A program made the position numbers and the translations under genes. From Aspidapion aeneum (taxonomy: Eukaryota > Arthropoda > Insecta > Coleoptera > Brentidae): DNA of 64,000 nucleotides. The first letter of the stretch is position 1; each line of letters starts with the position of its first letter. The stretch spans positions 48,354,786 through 48,418,785 of the forward strand of contig OY755046.1 in assembly GCA_963576565.1 (NCBI GenBank), written 5' to 3'. Under the pieces are notes generated by a model. The model worked only from the letters and a program-made list of their open reading frames with translations, had not been told where the DNA came from and made no database searches. Below, piece by piece: positions 1-10,114 of the stretch.

Positions 1-776
<776 letters not shown>

Positions 777-854
777 TAGGATAAACTAGTTTTTCCTAGG
801 CTAAATGAGTTTATCCGAGGAGCGATAGGATGAACTAGTTTATCCTAGGCTAAA

Positions 855-1089
855 AAAAGAATGCTAGTTGGAGACACACACAAATTTCTAAAATTCATCG
901 TGTCTTCTGCTAGCATCTTCTTCTTCTTTGGGTTCGAGTTTGGGTTCCATAAACCACATTTCTCTTTTTTTTTGTAATAATATCTTGTACTTGTATAAAT
1001 AAATAAATAAAATAAATAAATAAAACTGGCTTTCCTAAAATAAATTAATTATGATTAGGAAAAACTATTGCGGACCGATTACAAAAGTA
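855..1089. other. interior of the long-TIR element, left of the Tigger
   Basis: AT-rich and non-coding, with an (AAAT)n-like simple repeat around 995-1023. It ends with the TA dinucleotide (1088-1089) used as target by the nested Tigger. Confidence 0.5.
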
Positions 1090-4049
1090 GGGGAGACTGA
1101 GGAGGGTTGATACCTTTTTCGCTTAACCTCAAAATACTCGGAAATCGTAAATGATAGACGTCTAAATATGCAAAACATGAAAGACAGGTACATTTGGCTA
1201 CTATAATGTATCTTTATAAATGATCAAACCTTAACAGATTTTCAACAGCTAATTTTTTTTTAGTAGGCTGCAAAGTAAGTCAAGCCTCCCTTACTAAGGG
1301 ACTGTTGATACACCCCTATGGGAGGCTTGATACGGCAAGAAAAAAATTTAATTTTTTATATTTTTATTAGGTTTACTATAACTTTCAAAACATATAAGTT
1401 TCTAATAAAAGTATCTACTAGGTCCTACAAAAACTAAAAAAACTAACTGTAAGTTCAGGTAACTCCAAAAACTTAAACGAACTAAGTAAGAAAAAACTTA
1501 ACCTAATAGCTAAAAGCTTACTAATTTACATTTTCATACCTATCAAAATTGACAGCAAAGGCTAACTTTCTAGTGGCTCTGGCGGTTCCACCCACAAAAC
1601 ATGGTGGTGGTAATCTAGTAGCATCTTCTATTCTTACCATTGATTGGTCGCTAACATCAGGGAAAACAAAGTGATAGGCAGGTTTTTTGCATCTCATAAA
1701 ATTTACGAAATATTCATTCTCTGTAATTTCTATAACTTTTCCGACATAATGGGTCAGAGTTTTTTTGGTAACAAACCTTACTACCACAAAATCGTTAACA
1801 TTTATAACGCCGTTTGCAAACTGTTCCTCCTCACGTTCATGCTCGAATTGGTCCTCAATATCGGTTATATCATTGTCAGATGAAGAAAGATCTAAGCAGT
1901 ATTCATCCTTATTGATTTTTAGCGAGGTCTTTTTTAGTCTTTTTACTTGGTTGGTTTTATTCTTAATAGGTATTATTGTTAATTCCATGTCTTTTTTATC
2001 TCTAGGCCCTTTCTTATTGGCATGTTCGTTTTTAATTTCTTCCCTATTAGGCGTATCCGTAAGAACCTCACTTTTGCAAGGTTTTTTTCCTGTATTTTGT
2101 TTTCTCCTAGGAAGGGCTTGCGGTAAAGGTTTTATTTCTTCTGGAGTCTTGTAAGAACAACTCGAAACCGCATCATTTGCAGGTTCTGGAGTCTTCTCGC
2201 GGGTGGTAGCATTAGGTTCTGGGGTCTTCCCCTGGAAGATAGCGTCAGTTTCTGGGGTTCTGGTATTCTCTCGAGCGTTAGGATCTGGAGTACCCTCTTT
2301 AACATTATTTTTGCCTTTCTGGGTACTTTTTGGTTCTGGCCTGTCCGTGAATTTTGAAGTAAGGTAATCGTAATCAGAAAATAGATGGTCGTCAAAGGGA
2401 TAAATTCCAGTTTTAAGAAATCCCTTAGTAATATTTGCAGTTGTGAAGGCCCTTTGAAACGCATTGCCAACTAACCTTGCAATATCTTTTAGAGTTATAG
2501 TCTGGCCAGGGTTTTGCACCATAAAAGTGTCGCAAGCTTCAATAAAGTAGCATTTAAATGGTCCATAAACTGCCACATCTAGTGGCTGGAGGCGATGACT
2601 GGTGTGTGGAGGTATAGTTAGCAGCACAATGCCATTTTCCCTGCAAATGTCAATACCCCTGGGAGATATGTGGCTGCTGTGATTATCAAGAACAAGCAAG
2701 ACCTTCTTATCTTTACTGCAGTTTGTAAACTTTACAAAATGTAAGAGACACTCCTCAAAATTTTCAGCTGTCATCCAACCGCTAGGATGGTTGAGTGCCC
2801 TTGATCCAGGTGGAGCACCAGCAGTCATATATTCTTGCTCTCGGATTCGTGGATACACAAAAACAGGTGGCAGAAAATTTCCAATAGCATTAATAGTGCA
2901 AAGCACGGTTACTGTTTGACCCCGTTCACCAGATGTAACTTTGGAAACTTCCTTTTGCCCTTTTTGTGAAATTATTTTGCTTGGCTTATGGACGGTCTGA
3001 ACTCCTGTTTCATCGCAATTATAAATTAATTGAGGCTCAAAGTGATATCTGATCATAATATCCTTGAGTAGTCCGTAAAACTTTCCAACAGTATGTTGAT
3101 TAAAAGCGGTGCCACGAGAAAGACTAGTTGGCTCTGGTGTCCAAAGCGACAAATTACTGTTTCTTCTCATGAATCCTCGAAGCCAGTCATAGGAAGCAGA
3201 TTCGCTCTTTTTCCAACTCTGCGGAATATTCTTCTGATTTTCAGTTGCGTACATATATGCAAATTTTCTTGTGTCTTTTGATGTCAGACCATAATTCATT
3301 CTTGCTGCTTTTAACAAGTACTCGGAAAGCCGGATTTCTTCCTCTTTTGTAAATATCTGCGTGGTGGAAAAGTTGGGCTCAAACGATGTCGCATCTCCTT
3401 GTTCCTTGTACTTAGACACATATCGTTTTAAGGTCATATGGCTCAAATCGTATTTGGTGGCAGTAGTCCGATTAGCGCTTCCATTATTTACAACCACCAG
3501 AACAGCTGCTTTTATTCGCTCTGGAGATGTAGGACCTTTATTGGTCCATCTTCTCCACAAAAACGGCATCTAAAAATAAAAAAATATATTTTTATTAATT
3601 TTTTCTTGATTTAAATAAAAGTTAGTGGAGCCTTGATACATGTGGGTTAAGGGAGGGTTGATACGTGTATCAAGCCTCCCACACATGCTTTATTTAGAAA
3701 AATTGTAAATATATAAAACCTAACCCCACTTAACGCAATAACATTTACCTCAAAGTATAGCAAAAAGTAAGCATAATTAAAAGAAAAATATAGGTGTACG
3801 GTATTTCAAACCAATTTTCCAAAATGTCCTTACACTTACCTTTTAAAAATAAACAATTTTTCATTCAAAAACAAGTTTTTTTATTTTCCACTAAAAACTG
3901 CAATGCGATCCCAAGGAAAACAACTTGTGAACTGTCAGGGACACAAAGCGATTGCTACGTTGCCAACTCTACCTTGGCACCGTACGTCTGGGCAGAGATA
4001 TAGACGGTGTATCAGGCCTCCCGGGGTATCAACCCTCCCCAGTCTCCCC
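1090..4049 (-). mobile_element. complete pogo/Tigger-type DNA transposon
   Basis: A 2,960-bp element with inverted ends of about 25 bp, GGGGAGACTG(A/G)GGAGGG followed by TTGATACC (1090-1114 and 4025-4049, one mismatch). It is flanked on both sides by TA (1088-1089 and 4050-4051), the target of the IS630/Tc1/mariner/pogo group. It carries one uninterrupted transposase ORF on the minus strand. Copies of the terminal core (GGGAGG-N-TTGATAC) recur just inside both ends. Intact ORF, intact TIRs and intact target duplication suggest a young insertion. It is nested in the older long-TIR element. Confidence 0.92.
1521..3569 (-). CDS. Tigger/pogo family DDE transposase, intact, with C-terminal extension
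   Basis: A 682-codon ORF. The N terminus (about residues 15-60) is a psq-like helix-turn-helix (ERIKAAVLVVVNNG...TLKRYV). A CENP-B-type region follows to about 150. The DDE_1 catalytic core runs from about 175 to 400, with catalytic aspartates at D186 (YNCDETG), D295 (LVLDNHSSH) and D331 (RLQPLDVAVYGPFK); the D295-D331 spacing is 35 residues. About residues 420-575 are low-complexity, K/E/T/P-rich and charged, with repeated TPEPN-like units. The last ~90 residues (starting near NDFVVVRFVTKK) look like a compact beta-rich domain, perhaps SH3/Tudor-like, which is inference only. The role is cut-and-paste transposition in the nucleus. I see no frameshift or internal stop, so it may encode active enzyme. 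It is antisense to bsh, so it cannot be a bsh exon. Confidence 0.93.
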   Translation of the reverse strand: MPFLWRRWTNKGPTSPERIKAAVLVVVNNGSANRTTATKYDLSHMTLKRYVSKYKEQGDATSFEPNFSTTQIFTKEEEIRLSEYLLKAARMNYGLTSKDTRKFAYMYATENQKNIPQSWKKSESASYDWLRGFMRRNSNLSLWTPEPTSLSRGTAFNQHTVGKFYGLLKDIMIRYHFEPQLIYNCDETGVQTVHKPSKIISQKGQKEVSKVTSGERGQTVTVLCTINAIGNFLPPVFVYPRIREQEYMTAGAPPGSRALNHPSGWMTAENFEECLLHFVKFTNCSKDKKVLLVLDNHSSHISPRGIDICRENGIVLLTIPPHTSHRLQPLDVAVYGPFKCYFIEACDTFMVQNPGQTITLKDIARLVGNAFQRAFTTANITKGFLKTGIYPFDDHLFSDYDYLTSKFTDRPEPKSTQKGKNNVKEGTPDPNARENTRTPETDAIFQGKTPEPNATTREKTPEPANDAVSSCSYKTPEEIKPLPQALPRRKQNTGKKPCKSEVLTDTPNREEIKNEHANKKGPRDKKDMELTIIPIKNKTNQVKRLKKTSLKINKDEYCLDLSSSDNDITDIEDQFEHEREEEQFANGVINVNDFVVVRFVTKKTLTHYVGKVIEITENEYFVNFMRCKKPAYHFVFPDVSDQSMVRIEDATRLPPPCFVGGTARATRKLAFAVNFDRYENVN

Positions 4050-4442
4050 TAACGCTTTTACTACTAATTAAAGAAATGACTATTATTACAAACATGTTTA
4101 ATAATTTTTATTATTTACTTGTCATTACATGTCAAACTATTATGGCATTTCGAGTTGCAGAGAACGTTATTTTTCTTGCAAAGGCATCGGTTCGGTTCGG
4201 TTTAGTACGGTTCGGTTCGGTACGGTACAGTTCGGTTCGATTCGGTTTTTGCAAAGGCGCAAATTCTGCCCAACCATATGGACAACACGCACAATACGCC
4301 ACGATTTTGCAATAAGACGAACGCTCCATAACAGTCAATGTACGCGTACAAACTAAATCCTTGTGATCAGCGAGCCAAAGCCAAGCGGCTACCATCTAAG
4401 CAGTTCAGACTAATGACTAGTTAAATCGCGGTCCGAAGTAGT
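4050..4442. repeat. interior of the long-TIR element, right of the Tigger, with GGTTC-type microsatellite
   Basis: Non-coding. A short tandem run of GGTTC/GGTAC-type pentamers lies at 4188-4247. Open frames over it on both strands (RTEPNRT or SVRFGSV repeats) are products of the microsatellite, not genes. Confidence 0.6.
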
Positions 4443-4639
4443 TTAGACTAGGACAAACTAGTTCATTCTATCGCTCTTCGGATATACTGATTTGCCCTAG
4501 GAACAACTAGTTTATCCTAAAAATCGGGTTTGTCCGGTAACATATATAAAGTGTTAAATTGACATTGACAGAAAAAATTAAATACAATTTTATTATCCAA
4601 ATAAATATGATGTCAACAATAATTTTACCAAAACTATAA

Positions 4640-4992
4640 TCAGTTTAGAAAAAGTACTACTATGTTTTGGTTTTTCTACGTTATCCAACGCATATTCTTC
4701 ACCTCCTTCGATCCTGACAATCAGCTTCTGTCATGTTTTTTTGACTTATTGATCTTTGGATTGACTGTTGCCATTCTAGCTTAGGACGGCCTCTTTTTCT
4801 GCACCCTATTGGTTGCCATTCTGCGATCGGTTTTGGTAATCTTTCGCCGTTTATCCGTTGTAAATGGCCGTACAATATCAGTTGTCTTTTAGTAATGTCA
4901 TCGGTTATGCTTCTTCGATTCCCAGGCTCTCTTTTATGATCCATTTTTGTTTTGTATTTTTCCGTTACGTGACAAGTCTCTGTTCCGTACAA
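4640..4992 (-). pseudogene. LINE 3'-end fragment: C terminus of an endonuclease-reverse transcriptase
   Basis: The minus strand reads LYGTET-like, then DDITKRQLILYGHLQRI, ERLPKPIAEW, RKRGRPKLEWQQSI and a DCQDRRR end. This is the typical C-terminal thumb/tail of insect LINE ORF2 proteins of the endonuclease-RT class. Only about 100 codons remain and the RT catalytic part is absent, so it is a 5'-truncated dead copy. A related, longer copy lies at 63,370-64,000. Confidence 0.8.
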
Positions 4993-5144
4993 CAGTGCTT
5001 TTCACCATTGTTATATATATGTTAAATTTTACATTCTTTTTTATCTTTCTGCTGTTAAGACATCCAATACCCTTTTTTACTTTTACATAGGTATTAATTT
5101 TTATAAATAAAAAACTCACCTAGACTCTCCAGCACACTTCGCCC

Positions 5145-5490
5145 CAGGGACGTACATTTTATGTCCATTTTACGTCGGCACGTCCCAGGACCAATAAAGT
5201 ACGTATATAGTACGTCCACTAGCTACGTACATTTTACGTAGGTACTTCTCGGGACCAAGTACGTACCTTACTATCCACATATAAATGTATATGTACCTCA
5301 GAGTAATATATATTATTATTACTCTAAGGTACGTACATAGTACGTACACTATAGGTACGCACAATTTACGTACATTTTACGTCGGTATTTTTTTGGGACC
5401 AATAAAGTACGTACTGGGGACGTACATATGTGTACGTTCATAGTACGTACACTGCGTACGTACGTATATAGTACGATAAATTTTACGTTA
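5145..5490. repeat. ACGTAC-rich repeat block (left part)
   Basis: Dense, irregular repetition of TACGTAC, CGTACATA and TTTTACGT motifs in both orientations, because the core is self-complementary. It resumes at 6370-6419 and 8279-8640. Short ORFs here are by-products of the repeat. Confidence 0.7.
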
Positions 5491-5699
5491 ATTTTAGAGA
5501 TGCGCTTCCGATCATTTAACAACAAGGATTTTGCTAATAGGTGGCGTATACTAGTTAACATTTAACGGCATTGTTAGAGATATATTACTTGAATATTAAA
5601 TCAAGCAAACAAAACTTAAAACCTTTCTAGCCTCGAGGTAAAACTGGATGATCCAATTTAAAGTAGGAACGTTCAAAGGCACAGCAGGGCTATCAAAAT

Positions 5700-6290
5700 G
5701 GACGGGCCACGATCCTCCACTTTGTTGACGTCACATCCGGGGCTGATTTTTTTTGATGGTCATGTTACGACACAGCTGATTGTCTTTAAAATTTTGAAGT
5801 TGGAATGACGGTTCATGGATATTTGATTTTTTGTTAAATAAAGCCGTTTTTGAGATTGTTTTTACTTTATTCTGGCAGAACAATTTTTTTTAAATGTATA
5901 GTAAGTCCTAATTTTTCAGAGCCGCTTCATTAGCTCACACAAAAATTAAGTTTAAAGCAGAAGCGAATGTGACAATCACATATGACAAAGTCAAATACAT
6001 GTCAAATATAACAGTTGGCATGTGGTACATGGCGGGTAATTTGAATTCAAAATAAGGAATGCTAAATCTTGAAGATTTTAACCTTTTAATCATGTTGCTT
6101 CCTTACAAACCTTTGGTGGAATATCGGGATGGTGTCTGAGAATATTTCACTGAAATTTTGCGGAAATCTGTAGTGCCATTTTGAAAATATCATAAAAAAA
6201 CGTCTGACCTCCCATAAGACCCAATGTAAAATTCAGCCCCGGGAGAACAGCTGATTTTTTTCAGGGTCGTGGCCTCTATTTTTTGTGTTG
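5700..6290. repeat. possible inverted-repeat element inside the ACGTAC region
   Basis: The segments near 5705-5763 and 6222-6285 are inverted relative to each other, sharing GGCCACGA(T/C)CCT and CCGGGGCTGA at similar spacing. The interior is non-coding. The ends and target duplication are not resolved. Confidence 0.35.
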
Positions 6291-6419
6291 GCCTTGGGCA
6301 CAGAAAGCCGGAATTGTTTTAAATGGTACCTGGTCCTAATCCTACACTTTTTTTATTTTAATTTGATGTCCTATGTACGTACCATGGACGTCTAGGGTTC
6401 GTTCATTTTAGGTACTATA

Positions 6420-8278
6420 CCGGGTGGGCCAAAAAAAAACCGGCCAATTTTTTTTAATTATAACTTTTTTGAACTATACTATCGATTTTAATGGGATAAA
6501 CTGCACTTGACAAAGAATTAATGAGAGTTTTGACTAAATATATTTTTTTGTGCGCCATCTGAAAAACCAACATGGCGGACGAAATTAAATTATACCCTTC
6601 AAAGATGCTTGTTTATTCTTGTGTTGCGAACATATTTTAATTATTTATTTAAATCAGTAACAAAGCTGCATTCTTGCCACGTACAACAAGGTACGAATCG
6701 GCAAAATCGGTTCGATGGTTTTACAAATAAATATTTTTGTTTCTACCAATGTTTTGCATATTATACGATTGCCTTGCCAATCATGTCTGCATTTATTTCC
6801 TTATAAATTCATTACCACTAAACCCATTTTGGTGAAATAAAAAACGTCCTGGTGAGAATTGATTGCTTTTTAAAGGTCATGATCAAAATTTACCGCCATC
6901 TTAAAATTTAAGATGGCGGACAGAATCATACTTAATTCTTCAAAATGACGTGTTTATTCTTATTTTCTAAAAAATGTTTTAGTTATTTTAATCTATAGAA
7001 AAGACTTTTCTCCCGCTTAGGAAGGTAAAAAGTAATAAAAACGGTTAAGTGGTTCTCACAAAATCTGATTTTGTTTTAACCATTGTTTTACAATCCTGTC
7101 TGCATTCAGTTCTTTATAAAGTCAATATGACTGAGCCGATTTTAGTGAAATAAAAAACATTATGGCGCAAACTGATTGATCTGTAAAGTTTGCACCATGA
7201 TGTTTATTATTTCACTAAAATCGGTTCAGTAATAATGAATTTATAAAGAAATGAATGCAGATAGGATTGGCAATGCAATCGTATAATTTGTAAAACAATG
7301 GTTAAAACAAACTCCGATATTGTGAAAACGGCTACACCGATTTTATTAATTTGTACCTCTTTATGCAGGAGAAAAGTAGTGTTTTTCTAAAATAAAAAAA
7401 AACTAAAAAATTTTCGCAAAATAAGAATAAACACGCTGATTTGAAGAATTGGTATGATTCTGTCCGACATCTTAAATTCCAAGATGGCGGAAAATTTCGA
7501 TAAAAATCTTTAAAGAGCAATCAATTCTCAAAATTATTTTTTTTATTGCGCTAAAATCGGTTTAGTAATAAAGAATTTATAAGGAAATAAATGCAGACAG
7601 GATTGACAATGCAATCGTAGATTCTGTAAAACAATGGTTGAAACAAAAATAGATTTTTTGAGAACCACCACACCGATTTTACTAATTTTTACACCGCTGT
7701 GTGAGGAAAAAGTAGTGGTTTTCTATAAAACGAAAACATTCTCGGCAAATAAGAGTAAACGCGCCATTTTGAAGAATCAAGTATGATTCTGCATGCCATC
7801 TTAAATTTTTAGATGGCGATAAATTTTGATAATGATCTTTAAAAAACAATCAATTCTCACCAGGATGCTTTTATTTCAGTAAAATCGGTTTAGTAGTAAT
7901 AAAGTTATAAGGAAATAAATGCAGACATGATATGGCAAGGCAATCGCATAATATGCAAAACAATGGTTGAAACAAAAATATTTTTTTTAGAACCCCTGAA
8001 TCTTTATACCTTGTTGTATGTGGCAAGAATGCAGCTTTTTCACTAATTTAAAAAATGATTAAAACATGTTCGTAACACAAAAATAAACGAGCATCTTTGA
8101 AGGGTACATTCTAATTTCGTCAGCCATCTTGGATTTTGAGATGGCGGACAAAAAAATATATTTAGTCAAAACTCTAATTAATTCTCTATCAAGTTCAATT
8201 TGTCCCATTAAAATCGATGGTATAGTTCAAAAGCTATAATGAAAAAAAAATTGTTCGGTTTTTTTTTAGCCCACCTGG
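6420..8278. mobile_element. 1.86-kb foldback (giant hairpin) element
   Basis: Starts CCGGGTGGGCC and ends GGCCCACCTGG-like (GCCCACCTGG), flanked by TA on both sides (6418-6419 and 8279-8280). Almost the whole element folds back on itself. The left arm runs to about 7,180 and is repeated inverted from about 7,190 to 8,278; the right arm is longer because it carries an extra ~330-bp unit. Recurring landmarks in both arms are AAGATGGCGGACA-like strings, TGCAGACAGGATTG-like strings and AAAATCGGTTTAGTA-like strings. No significant ORF. It sits inside the ACGTAC-rich repeat. Confidence 0.8.
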
Positions 8279-8640
8279 TATACGTACCATGTACGTCTGG
8301 AGTACGTATATTTTACGTTTAATTGGGCATACCATGTACGTACCTAGTACGAGGTTTTTGCGTACATAGTACGTACATTGGTCCAAAATACGTCGGATGT
8401 ACGTACTATGTTTCGAATCGAAGGAAAATAATGGTTAAAGTTACGTTCCTACGACCGACGTACATATATGGATGTAAGTCCAAAAATGCACGTACTATGT
8501 ACGTACACTGCGTCGCAGAGTTACGTACTATGTACGTACATAGTACGTACTTATGCTATCTGAGCATGCTGGGGCTGTGGGAAGGATATATATTGGCAAA
8601 AAGTTTCAACTGACGTACCATGTTCTGGGAGTTCTAGTAC
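8279..8640. repeat. ACGTAC-rich repeat block (right part)
   Basis: Continuation of the ACGTAC-type repeat interrupted by the hairpin element. The same TACGTACATAGTACGTAC units appear in both orientations. A 96-codon open frame here is just the repeat in translation. Confidence 0.7.
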
Positions 8641-9475
8641 GCCACGATTTTTAAAAGATAAATTTTGTTCTGGTGTTACAATAATTAGTACAAAATACTT
8701 TGTTATACAACTATTACAGTTTCGTTTTTTTTAACTTGGAAAATTACCCAAGAACTTCACCAAAAGGAACTTTATAAATACATTAAGGACCTTCTTATTG
8801 GCTCCCATCTTTTCCGAAATTAAATTAAATCTGGCAACTTTTAAGACGCCTCGCCTCCCTCGCTCGTCTTTGCTTTGCCTTTAACATCTTAAACAGCAAT
8901 TTAAGGGTGACTTGAGGGGTCTTGAGAACTCAATTAGAGGCCAAGATGGCGGACTTTAAACTCTACTTAACAAGCGTTTACTTAGGGTAAAATGGGGTAA
9001 TAGCGGCCAGTAGGTAATGACGGCCATCTCGTTTCCTAATCTCTATAACTCTCCAAACTTAACGCGAATGTGGGTTGAACAGAACAAGGGCGCGCCAGTC
9101 AAGTCGCCCGTCTAACGTTGTTTGGGAAAAATTGCGCCATTTGCTAATTTTTATAAAATTTTCCATGCGCGAATTTCTGATGAAAGAGTTAAAATAACAT
9201 GCTAATATTAGGAAAAAACTTTTAAACTTTTCGGATAGAGGCTGTGTGTCTCTTCTTATTAGCGGATTTGAGGGGGGATGATAACGTGGGAATTACCCCC
9301 CCTCCTTCCTCCCTAGAAAAAAGTATATATGCTTTTTTAGTTAATAAGTTAGTAAGTAAAGGGCTTAACGGATAATTAGCCCCCACTAGAAAAAGAAATA
9401 AATGCACAAAATTTTTTTATAAACCACACCCTGAGTGGAGATTCGGAAAAACGTCGTTTAACAAATTTTAGGGAT
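8641..9475. repeat. non-coding dispersed-repeat region
   Basis: No gene. Two pieces recur about 2 kb downstream. The segment near 8920-8955 (CTTGAGGGGTCTTG...AACTCAATT) matches 11,195-11,225. The segment near 9,265-9,410 (TTGAGGGG..., TTAGTTAATAA, GGGCTTAACG) matches 11,033-11,130. The ~160-bp tandem array and the hammerhead-like element lie between these flanking copies. Confidence 0.5.
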
Positions 9476-9710
9476 CAGTTCATATCAATATTTTTGAGAC
9501 AACTTTTTACAAGTTGTGTGAAACCAACAGAAACAACTACTCCGAGGGAAAATACCCCTACCGGCATTGAATTATACTGATGGTTTAATGCTTTCGTTGG
9601 GAACTTGTTAAAACTGTTTGGTTTTCACTATCTCCAACGTCGATCACAAGGACACAAATGATCCCCGTCTGGAATACGTCCTGACAATCAGCAACAAGTG
9701 ATCCATGCCA

Positions 9711-9753
9711 ATCCACGACCGGTTTCGACCTTTTGGGCCATCCTCAGGTGAAT
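9711..9753 (-). ncRNA. hammerhead-ribozyme-like motif, copy 1
   Basis: Minus strand, 5' to 3': stem I strand ATTCAC; core CTGAGGA (fits CUGANGA); hairpin GGCC-CAAAA-GGTC; GAAA; minimal stem III AC-CG-GT; cleavage-type triplet GTC; stem I return strand GTGGAT (six pairs with ATTCAC, one G-U). Departure from the consensus: one extra T sits between the core A and stem II, so 10.1 does not pair with 11.1. Activity cannot be judged by eye. Confidence 0.45.
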
Positions 9754-9954
9754 GTAGGCGTTAGCTCCGTGTAGAGCACAAGTTGTGTGAAACCAACAGA
9801 AACAACTACTCCGTGGGAAAATATCCCTATCGCCATTGAATTATACTGATGATTTGATGCTTTCGTTGGAAACTTGTTAAAACTGTTTGGTTTTCACTAT
9901 CTCCAACGTCGATCACAAGGAACACGACCTGACAGGAACAAGTTATCCATGCCA

Positions 9955-9997
9955 ATCCACAACCGGTTTCAACCTTTTGGGCCATCCTCAGGTGAAT
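9955..9997 (-). ncRNA. hammerhead-ribozyme-like motif, copy 2
   Basis: The same arrangement in the second tandem copy. Differences: stem II 3' strand GGTT instead of GGTC, cleavage triplet GTT instead of GTC (still of the NUH type), and stem I return strand GTGGAT preserved. The two C-to-T changes suggest decay or CpG-type mutation relative to copy 1. Confidence 0.4.
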
Positions 9998-10114
9998 GTA
10001 GGCGTTAGCTCCGTGTAGAGCATAAGTAGAGCAACTTTTTTTCGTTGGCCTATGCCATTTGTTATGGTAAACAGCTGATAACTGTCAAAAAGTTATCTCA
10101 AAAATTATGATATG

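Larger units (their letters stand above)
9511..10032 (-). mobile_element. two-copy tandem element with hammerhead-like motifs (Penelope-like pLTR or retrozyme remnant?)
   Basis: Two head-to-tail copies, about 9,509-9,777 and 9,778-10,032, both beginning ACAAGTTGTGTGAAACCAAC and strongly similar to their ends. Each carries on the minus strand the string CTGAGGA, a short stem-loop, then GAAACCGGT. The insertion limits are given by a related unoccupied copy of the flanking repeat at 58,930-59,052: there CTTTTTAC is followed directly by AACTTTTTTT, while here 522 bp intervene. Tandem non-coding copies with a hammerhead-like core recall pLTRs of Penelope-like elements or retrozymes. That assignment is inference, because no RT is present. 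Confidence 0.6.

Noticed and set aside
1644..2470. ORFs of 79-129 codons overlapping the Tigger gene on other frames
   Set aside because: Shadows of the transposase, with no domain of their own.
4007..4395. ORFs with SVRFG or RTEPN repeats
   Set aside because: Translations of the GGTTC-type microsatellite.
5170..5561. Tyr/Val-rich ORFs, and the similar one at 8,323-8,613
   Set aside because: Arise from the ACGTAC repeat, which lacks stop codons in some frames.
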